Assembly (NCBI RefSeq): GCF_004310345.1
Contig: NZ_SISK01000007.1
Location: 124,001 to 188,000 of the forward strand
Source of the DNA: Paracoccus subflavus
Lineage (GTDB): Bacteria > Pseudomonadota > Alphaproteobacteria > Rhodobacterales > Rhodobacteraceae
Length of the DNA stretch: 64,000 bases
Reading direction: 5' to 3'
Positions 58,460 to 64,000 of the stretch are shown piece by piece; the first letter of the stretch is position 1, and every line of letters begins with the position of its first letter. The translations under genes were made by a program, and so were the position numbers. The notes under the pieces are model-generated. The model ran no database searches. It was not told the DNA's origin and was given only the letters and a program-made list of their open reading frames with translations.

Positions 58460-58874
58460 TCACACTGCCCGCTGCAACGAGAATGCTTCGGCCTGCCGCA
58501 GGACAGTTTGCACAGCGGCATCTTGTAGGTCTGGCGGGAAACCGTGGTTGCGCAATATGCGTTTCACGAGCACGCGCATTCGTGCCCTAGCACTCTCGCG
58601 GTGTGACCAATCCACGGAAACGCTGCCTTTGAGGCTGACCAAGAGCTCGTGCGCGATAGCCTTAAGGGAATCGGCGTCCATCAGTTCGACGGCGCTCTCG
58701 TTTTTTGGCTAGGGCGTCACAGAAGGCGATCTCATCTTGCGACAGGCCTTCATCTTGACCCCGCCTTCGGACGGCTCGGACTCCCTTGGCGAGACCGACA
58801 AGTTCCTGCAACACCTCAACGGCGCTGATCGCGTTCGTGTGGTATCGGGCTATTGCGGCCTCCATCCGGCACAC
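58460..58874 (-). pseudogene. 3' remnant of type I restriction enzyme subunit HsdR
   Basis: Two overlapping minus-strand frames give the extreme C-terminus of an HsdR endonuclease subunit. The first has AIARYHTNAISAVEVLQELV, LSQDEIAFCDALA; the second has LKAIAHELLVSLKGSVSVDW, RVLVKRILRNHGFPPDLQDA and VQTVLRQAE. They are separated by a single-base insertion in a run of six T (58701-58706, plus strand); with five T the frame AKNESAVELMDAD is restored. The ATPase and nuclease domains are absent. Confidence 0.8.
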
Positions 58875-58891
58875 TGTCGCCCCCTCATCAG

Positions 58892-58963
58892 TCGATAGGC
58901 ACCGGCGACGGTGCGGCCGCGACCTTTCAGCTGGTCAAGCGCTACACCTCACCGAGACCGATA
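58892..58963 (+). pseudogene. Remnant of a DUF2460 (phage/GTA tail) protein gene
   Basis: A 24-residue stretch, IGTGDGAAATFQLVKRY followed by TSPRPI, matches the conserved N-terminal block of DUF2460 proteins found in gene transfer agent and phage tail clusters. It has no start and is lost on both sides. Short length limits certainty. Confidence 0.5.
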
Positions 58964-58981
58964 GCCTCGACGGCCGCTGAC

Positions 58982-59330
58982 CATTCCCAAACCGCCGCGC
59001 AACCCGGCGTTGCGGACCGGCGATCTGTGGATCCTCGGTGACCCCCGACTGCTCTGCGGGGACAGCACCAGCCCTGCCGACGTGCGCCGCGTGATGAATG
59101 GCGAGCGCGCCGTGCTGTTCGCGACCGATCCGCCGTATCTTGTGGACTACGACGGCTCGAACCATCCGACGCGGAACAAGGACTGGTCGCAGTCCTATGG
59201 TGTCACTTGGGACGACAGTTCGCAGGGGGCCGAACTCTACGACGGCTTCATAGCAGCCGGTGCGGCGGAAGCCATCGCCGAGGATGCAGCTTGGTATTGG
59301 TGGCATGCCTCGCGCCGCCAGCCTGGATGG
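58982..59330 (+). pseudogene. DNA methyltransferase fragment (ParB/methylase phage type)
   Basis: A plus-strand frame reads IPKPPRNPALRTGDLWILG, LLCGDSTSPADVRRVMNGER, FATDPPYLVDYDGSNHPTRN and AEDAAWYWWHASRRQ. DPPY is the catalytic motif IV of N6-adenine/N4-cytosine methylases. The piece includes motif IV but lacks the S-adenosylmethionine FxGxG motif and the rest. Similarity ends near 59325. Related methylases are common in prophages of this family. Confidence 0.78.
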
Positions 59331-59383
59331 CGCCAAGGAGCGCGGCCACCATCCCGCGCGCGCCGATCGGCCGTGACGCCCCT

Positions 59384-59824
59384 TCAGTTCAGGGAAGCTA
59401 GTATCCTTTCGACCTGAACGAGGCTCAGGATCTCTCGCAGGGGCAGTTCGGCGACGTCCTGCGCATCCGCGACGTGAAGCCCTTCCCAGTTCCAGATCCA
59501 GGAATAGACGGCATCGCCGTGGCGGTCGCGGATCAGAACCCGAAAGCCGTGGTCCGACCGGAACTCCCCGGGGATCGGGGCCACGCCGAGAAAGCGCAAG
59601 CGGTGCTGCTGCAGATGCGCGCTTGCCTCGATCATGGCGATGCGGGCCGCCCCCTGACGGGCGATCGACTCGAGGCAGTCACCCCCCTCGGCCGAGGGCC
59701 GGATCAGCCGCACCACCTCGGGGTAGGGCGGGCGGCGGTAGAGGACCTGCATGTGACGCGGGCCGGACGGCGTGTCCAGTTCCAGCACCGATCCGGGAGG
59801 CAAGGCTTCTCTGGCGACAGGCAT
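59384..59824 (-). CDS. Unrecognised 146-residue protein in the phthalate operon
   Basis: The product starts MPVAREALPPGSVLELDTP and ends LREILSLVQVERILASLN. ATG at 59824 has AAGGAG six bases upstream; an earlier ATG at 59842 overlaps the pht5 stop as ATGA. It has mixed alpha/beta character with no signal peptide or membrane helix, and segments such as HMQVLYRRPPYPEVVRLIRP and VYSWIWNWEGLHVAD. I recognise no family. Its tight position after pht5 suggests a role in phthalate metabolism, but it could be unrelated. Confidence 0.75.
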   Translation of the reverse strand: MPVAREALPPGSVLELDTPSGPRHMQVLYRRPPYPEVVRLIRPSAEGGDCLESIARQGAARIAMIEASAHLQQHRLRFLGVAPIPGEFRSDHGFRVLIRDRHGDAVYSWIWNWEGLHVADAQDVAELPLREILSLVQVERILASLN

Positions 59825-59838
59825 GGCTGCTCCTTGCT

Positions 59839-60831
59839 TCATAGCGAAAAGGATTCGTAGGCCGACGGGTGGAACAGTTCGCCCAGCGACAGGCGGCGCG
59901 GCGACAGGCCCTGACGGTGATGCAGGTCGAGGAAGGTTTCCAGAACCATCTCGTTTCCCGGCACTCCATAGGTCCACAGCTCGGCGCCGCCGGCCAAGGT
60001 CCGGCCCGTCTCGAGGATGTCCTCGACGAAGGGCATCGTCACCTTGGTGGCGGAGGTGTCCGACAGGGCTTCGCAGGCCATGGAACGGGCCCGCTCGAAG
60101 GACTTGAAAAGAGCGCCCGCCAGCCACGGATGGCAATCGGCCAGGTCACGGCGGATCCCCAGCAGGTGCATGATCGGAAAGATGCCGGTCCGGCGATAGT
60201 GTTCGGAGGCCGCGGCGACGCCATCGGAAAACAGGCGCCGCACCTTCGGGTGCCCCTCGTCAAAGCACCTGAGGCTGCGCGGGCCGATATAGCCGTCGAT
60301 CTCGCCCGCCCGCAGCATCTCGTCCAGCGTGGCACCCTCGGGCGCCGGGCTGAGGGTGATGTCGTCGGGCAAGGCGACGGGGATCTTCTCAGGCCGGCCG
60401 GGCTTGTGCATCCCACCCCGGACCCAGTCGATCTCCGAGGGCGCAACGCCGTAGCCCTCAAGGATTCCCCGGACCCAGACATTGGCCGTCAGCTGCCATT
60501 CCGCCAGCCCAATCCGCTTGCCCCGCAGGTCCTGCGGAGCCTCGATCCCCCGGTCGGTCCTGATGTAGATCGAGGAATGGCGGAAGGCGCGTGACAGGAA
60601 CACCGGGATGCCGACATAGGGGCAATCCCCTTGCGCCAACTTGACGCAATAGGAGGATAGCGACAGTTCCGACACGTCGAAGGGCTGGTGCCGGAAGGCG
60701 CGGAAGAACATCTCCTCGGGCGACAGCAGCATGGTCACGGGCTCGACGCCGTCGATGGGGGCACGGCCATCATGGATCGGGCGGGTTCGGTCGTAATCGC
60801 CCATGGCGATGGAAAGCGTCAGGCGGGTCAT
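59839..60831 (-). CDS. pht5: 4,5-dihydroxyphthalate decarboxylase
   Basis: A 330-residue enzyme converting 4,5-dihydroxyphthalate to protocatechuate. It has the binding-protein-like fold typical of Pht5 (LTLSIAMGDYDRTRPIHDGR, GIPVFLSRAFRHSSIYIRTD, DLRGKRIGLAEWQLTANVW, IGPRSL and RRTGIFPIMHLLGIRRDL). The ATG at 60831 gives the family length. It follows pht4 by 67 nt. Confidence 0.9.
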   Translation of the reverse strand: MTRLTLSIAMGDYDRTRPIHDGRAPIDGVEPVTMLLSPEEMFFRAFRHQPFDVSELSLSSYCVKLAQGDCPYVGIPVFLSRAFRHSSIYIRTDRGIEAPQDLRGKRIGLAEWQLTANVWVRGILEGYGVAPSEIDWVRGGMHKPGRPEKIPVALPDDITLSPAPEGATLDEMLRAGEIDGYIGPRSLRCFDEGHPKVRRLFSDGVAAASEHYRRTGIFPIMHLLGIRRDLADCHPWLAGALFKSFERARSMACEALSDTSATKVTMPFVEDILETGRTLAGGAELWTYGVPGNEMVLETFLDLHHRQGLSPRRLSLGELFHPSAYESFSL

Positions 60832-60898
60832 CGGTTCACCATCCAGAGAGAAATCCGCAGGGGCATTGGCAGGTCGGGGGCATGGGCGTTTTCTGAAG

Positions 60899-62098
60899 TC
60901 ATCGGTGATCCAAGCTGATCGGCATCCCGCTACGTGCGCTTGCCAAGATCGCATGGCAAATCTCGAGGCTGGAAAGCCCCCAGCCTGCGGCCTGGTCGGG
61001 CGGCTCGTTCCGGCGGATGGCCCGGTACAGGGCGCGCAGGACCGGGCTGCGGGGCGCGGGATCGGGCGGCGCGGGAAGGAAGCTGCGCTCCAGATCGCCC
61101 CAGATCTCGACCCCCTTGGGGGTCAGGCGCAGGTCAGCCCGGTCGCAGCAGACGATCACGGGCCCGAAATGTTCAGCATGAGACGCCGGCGGGGGCGCTT
61201 GGACGGCGCCATAGGTGCGGTCGCCCTTCAGCGCCGCTTCGTCCTCGGGCCTCCCCAGGGAGGCCAGAGCGCGCCGCCCCGCACCGTATGTTCCTGGATC
61301 GACCGGCCAGCCTAGTTCCCCGATGCCGTCCTGCATCATGTCCGTGAGGTAATGGGCGTAACCGGAATAGGTCACATTGGCAAAGCCCCCCCCCTTAAAG
61401 CCGATCATAGCGCCATAGGCACCTTCCGTCGGGCGCGAGGCGTCCCAGGCGCCCGTCATTGCATATACGCTGCGCGCCGGGGCTTGGGCCAGCAGGCGCA
61501 GCATGTCGATCTGATGCACGGCCTGGCTGAAGATCACCCCGCCACCCTCCTCGGTCCGCAGTTCCTCGGGGCGGCGGGGGCGATAGAGGAAATCGGTGAA
61601 GTTCAGCGCATGCATCATGCGCACGCGCCCCAGCCGGCCCGACGCGATGATCTCGCAGGCGCGCTGAACCGGCTGGTCGAAGCTGTGGCTGGGGCCGGTG
61701 ATCAGGTGGACCCCCGCCCGATGCGCGCTGGCGACGATGGCGCGCGCATCGTCAAGCGCGATCGCCAGGGGCTTTTCGACCAGAAGGTGCTTGCCTGCCC
61801 GCGCCACCGCCTCGGCGTGGGCACGGTGCATCTGGTGGGGGGTGGCGACATAGACCGCCTCCACGGCTGGATCCGCCGCCAGGGCCTCGACCTCCTCATG
61901 GGCGGTGCCGCCGAACTCCGCGACGAAGGCATCCCGGCTTGCGCGGCGGGGCGCGGCGCAGGCCACGAGGCGGACATGGGGATCGGCCCTGAGACTGGGC
62001 AGGGTCAGCATGAAGCCCCGCCCCAGACCGGCAACGCCCAGGCGGATGGGGTCGATGACGGCGCCGCCGGAAGGCGGGGCTGCGTCAGAGATCGACAA
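60899..62098 (-). CDS. pht4: Phthalate 4,5-cis-dihydrodiol dehydrogenase (Gfo/Idh/MocA family)
   Basis: A 399-residue NAD-dependent dehydrogenase forming 4,5-dihydroxyphthalate. The Rossmann motif is GVAGLGRGF (about 21-29) and the family EKP is at 108-110. The catalytic histidine region is FSQAVHQIDMLRLL. TTG at 62098 is the likely start, with GAGGGGG six bases before it; no ATG or GTG is suitably placed. It overlaps pht2 by 14 bp. The specific substrate rests on its neighbours. Confidence 0.85.
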   Translation of the reverse strand: MSISDAAPPSGGAVIDPIRLGVAGLGRGFMLTLPSLRADPHVRLVACAAPRRASRDAFVAEFGGTAHEEVEALAADPAVEAVYVATPHQMHRAHAEAVARAGKHLLVEKPLAIALDDARAIVASAHRAGVHLITGPSHSFDQPVQRACEIIASGRLGRVRMMHALNFTDFLYRPRRPEELRTEEGGGVIFSQAVHQIDMLRLLAQAPARSVYAMTGAWDASRPTEGAYGAMIGFKGGGFANVTYSGYAHYLTDMMQDGIGELGWPVDPGTYGAGRRALASLGRPEDEAALKGDRTYGAVQAPPPASHAEHFGPVIVCCDRADLRLTPKGVEIWGDLERSFLPAPPDPAPRSPVLRALYRAIRRNEPPDQAAGWGLSSLEICHAILASARSGMPISLDHR

Positions 62099-63038
62099 CG
62101 AGATCCCCCTCGGCCGAGCGCGAGACGCAGATCATGATATAGTCGTCCTTCTCGTCGTCGCGCAGCACCATGTCGCGGTGATCGACGGTGCCCGCGATCA
62201 GCCGCGTCTTGCAGGCTCCGCAGGTGCCGCTTTCGCAGGAACTGACCGTCGGGATGCCAGCTTCGCGCGCGGCTTCCAGCAGCGACCGGTCGGCGGGCAC
62301 GGCGAATTCAAGGCCCGACCGCCTGGCTGTGACATGGAACGGGCGATCGTCGGCCCGCACCGCGGCGACGCCCGCGAAATCCTCGAAATGCACCCGGCCC
62401 TCGGGCCAGTGGCCGCTCAGCGCCTTGATCTCCTCCATCAGCGGTTCTGGGCCGCAGCAATAGACATGCATGTTGGAGGGGGGGGTCTCGAAATGGTCCC
62501 AGAAATCATAAAATCCTTCGGGTTTGCCCTCGTCGTGATGGATCACGGCGCCGGGAAATGCCCGCAGCCTGTCCAGATAGGCGGCTTCATCTGCCGTCCG
62601 GGTGCAGTAGATCAGGTTGAAGGGGCTGCCCGCGCGGTGCAGATGTTCGGCCATGGACAGGATCGGGGTGACGCCGATGCCGCCGGCGATCAGAAGATAG
62701 CGCGGGGAGGGAACCAGTTGGAATTCGTTCTCGGGCGGTTCGATCAGCAGTTCCGTTCCCACCTCGACCGCATCGTGCATCGAGGCGGAACCACCCCGCG
62801 AAGCCTGCTCCCGCTTGACGGCGATAACATACTCATGCGGTTCGGTGCCGTCATTGACCAGGGAATAGCGCCGCATCGCGCCGCTGGGGGTCTGCACGGT
62901 GATGTGCGCGCCCGGCTCGAAGGCCGGCAGCGGGCCGGCGGCAGGATCGGCAGGCCGCAGGGTAATTTCCCGGATGTCGCGGGCCACGGGACAGCAAGAG
63001 GAGACCACCATGAGAAGTCTGATTCTTTCACTATCCAA
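62085..63038 (-). CDS. pht2: Phthalate 4,5-dioxygenase reductase subunit
   Basis: A 317-residue electron-transfer reductase passing electrons from NADH to the Rieske oxygenase. The flavin domain has RRYSLVND, the NAD domain has GGIGVTPILSMAEHL and VYCCGPEPLM, and a C-terminal plant-type [2Fe-2S] domain has cysteines C268, C273, C276 and C304. TTG at 63038 is chosen because GGAG lies seven bases upstream and the extra residues align with phthalate dioxygenase reductase. ATG at 63011 is the alternative. Confidence 0.9.
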   Translation of the reverse strand: MDSERIRLLMVVSSCCPVARDIREITLRPADPAAGPLPAFEPGAHITVQTPSGAMRRYSLVNDGTEPHEYVIAVKREQASRGGSASMHDAVEVGTELLIEPPENEFQLVPSPRYLLIAGGIGVTPILSMAEHLHRAGSPFNLIYCTRTADEAAYLDRLRAFPGAVIHHDEGKPEGFYDFWDHFETPPSNMHVYCCGPEPLMEEIKALSGHWPEGRVHFEDFAGVAAVRADDRPFHVTARRSGLEFAVPADRSLLEAAREAGIPTVSSCESGTCGACKTRLIAGTVDHRDMVLRDDEKDDYIMICVSRSAEGDLVVDL

Positions 63039-63200
63039 GAACTTTCTCCAGACGCAATCTGTTCAGGGCCGACTTTGATGGTTAGAATAAGGCTGTGTCA
63101 ATGTGCGGGTATTTTAATCAGTGAGAAAATCTGCTGTCCATGCGTGGGTGGACATCATGATGCAGTTGAGCCGGCCTGATCCAACGAAGGAGGACTGTCT
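63039..63200. promoter_or_regulatory. Divergent promoter/operator region pht2 / pht3
   Basis: A 162-nt, A/T-richer gap between divergent catabolic genes must hold both promoters and probably a regulator site. A perfect palindrome CATCATGATG lies at 63153-63162, and TCCATGCGTGGGTGGA just before it is partly symmetrical. I could not fix -35/-10 boxes. Confidence 0.45.
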
Positions 63201-64000
63201 ATGCTGACGAGGGAGGAAAACGACCTTATGACCAAGGTCCAGGGGGACGCTCCCATGGGTGCTCTGATGCGCCGCCACTGGGTACCCGTCTGCCTGATCG
63301 AGGAGGTCGAGGAGCCTGACGGCAAGCCGTTGCGCGTCGAGGCGATCGGCCGCAAATACGTCTGCTTCCGCGACACTGACGGCCGGCTGGGCCTGCTGGA
63401 CGAACTTTGCCCGCACCGCAAGGCGTCACTGGTCTATGGACGCAACGAGGAATGCGGCCTGCGATGCCTGTATCACGGCTGGAAATTCGACGTCGATGGA
63501 AACTGCGTGGCGATGGCCTCGGAACCCGAGAATTCGCCGCTGCATAGCAAGGTCAAGCACAGGGCCTATCCGGTGCAGGAATGGGGCGGGTTCGTGTGGG
63601 GCTGGCTGGACACCGAACGGGAGGCGCCCGAGTTCGAGCCGCCCGCCTTCGCCCCGACCGACAACACGCCCGTGGCGATCCTGAAGATGCGGGTTCCCGC
63701 CAACTGGGCGCAGATCACCGAGGGGCAGATCGATTCGGCGCATTCGTCGTCGCTGCATTCTTCGGACATGAAACCGGCACGGGTGGCGGGGGCAGCTTCG
63801 GACGACAAGTCCTGGTACAGGCCCTCGACGGACCGTTCGCCCCGGATGCAGACGGAAACCACGCCCTACGGGTTCCATTACGCAGCGATCCGCAAGCCGA
63901 TCCACAACGCGGCGACGCACAACTATCTGCGCATCACGGAATATATCGCGCCCTTCACCTCGCTGATCCCGCCGAACAACAACTACAATGTCGCCACGGT
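63201..64000 (+). CDS. pht3: Phthalate 4,5-dioxygenase oxygenase subunit (partial, runs off the window)
   Basis: The first 266 residues of a Rieske non-heme iron oxygenase alpha subunit that dihydroxylates phthalate at carbons 4 and 5. The Rieske cluster ligands are C70-x-H72 (CPHRKASL) and C89-x2-H92 (CLYHGWKF). The mononuclear iron site and its bridging aspartate are D178, H181 and H186 in EGQIDSAHSSSLHSS, a pattern specific to phthalate-type dioxygenases. AAGGAGG precedes the ATG by seven to eight bases. The C-terminus lies beyond position 64000. Confidence 0.93.
   Translation, partial: MLTREENDLMTKVQGDAPMGALMRRHWVPVCLIEEVEEPDGKPLRVEAIGRKYVCFRDTDGRLGLLDELCPHRKASLVYGRNEECGLRCLYHGWKFDVDGNCVAMASEPENSPLHSKVKHRAYPVQEWGGFVWGWLDTEREAPEFEPPAFAPTDNTPVAILKMRVPANWAQITEGQIDSAHSSSLHSSDMKPARVAGAASDDKSWYRPSTDRSPRMQTETTPYGFHYAAIRKPIHNAATHNYLRITEYIAPFTSLIPPNNNYNVAT

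Noticed and set aside
58460-59330. A functional restriction-modification system
   Set aside because: Only the extreme C-terminus of HsdR (frameshifted) and a central methylase fragment remain. There is no HsdS, no ATPase or nuclease domain and no complete methylase.

Overview
The window reads as a chromosomal segment of a high-GC alphaproteobacterium of the Rhodobacteraceae, most like Paracoccus or a close relative. The evidence is the strong G/C bias at third codon positions and the family-typical gene neighbourhoods: dacC-tmk-holB-tatD-MBL hydrolase, lpxB-lpxI-lpxA-fabZ, moxR-DUF58-DUF4159, and cysK beside a trgB-like gene. The organism is inferred from protein content only.

From about 0.7 to 45.9 kb the sequence is dense, ordinary core genome. 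It holds an RhlE-type helicase, thymidine kinase, a D-Ala-D-Ala carboxypeptidase, thymidylate kinase, DNA polymerase III delta' and TatD. A polyamine-type ABC importer follows, with one ATPase, two tandem binding proteins and two permeases, and RNA hairpins between its cistrons. Next come TauE- and RidA-family genes, lipid A genes (lpxB-lpxI-lpxA-fabZ), a four-gene moxR/DUF58/DUF4159 operon, DUF1285 and hydroxypyruvate isomerase. A 24-residue membrane microprotein then precedes a membrane protein with 11-residue repeats. The core ends with typA, a TetR regulator, ahcY-metK behind a structured leader, ratA, two small proteins, ypfJ, dsbB, gyrA, an AI-2E-type exporter, a DUF3772/MscS channel, cysK, a trgB-like Nudix gene and a DUF2059 protein.

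A tRNA-Ser(CGA) at 45.97 kb marks a sharp change. From there to about 59.4 kb the DNA is a mosaic of intact accessory genes and broken pieces. Intact genes are a SAF-domain oxidoreductase, an Lrp regulator divergent from an orphan 2-oxoacid dehydrogenase E1, an AmiR-type antiterminator, a UrtE-type ATPase and two phosphoesterases. Broken pieces are a frameshifted SDR gene, opposed IS3 fragments, an amiE/amiC deletion fusion, an in-frame dppD/dppA chimera, and stubs of a HAD phosphatase, hsdR, a DUF2460 phage/GTA protein and a DNA methylase. The left edge (1-430) is also mobile-element debris.

The right end (59.4-64 kb) is a phthalate degradation cluster. pht3 (Rieske oxygenase, running off the window) diverges from pht2 (reductase), pht4 (cis-dihydrodiol dehydrogenase), pht5 (4,5-dihydroxyphthalate decarboxylase) and an unrecognised 146-residue gene. 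Together these would convert phthalate to protocatechuate.

No CRISPR array, complete defence system or complete mobile element was found. The least explained items are the microprotein/11-mer-repeat pair, the moxR-DUF4159 operon, the ahcY leader, the unknown last gene of the pht operon, and the chimeric ORFs in the mosaic.
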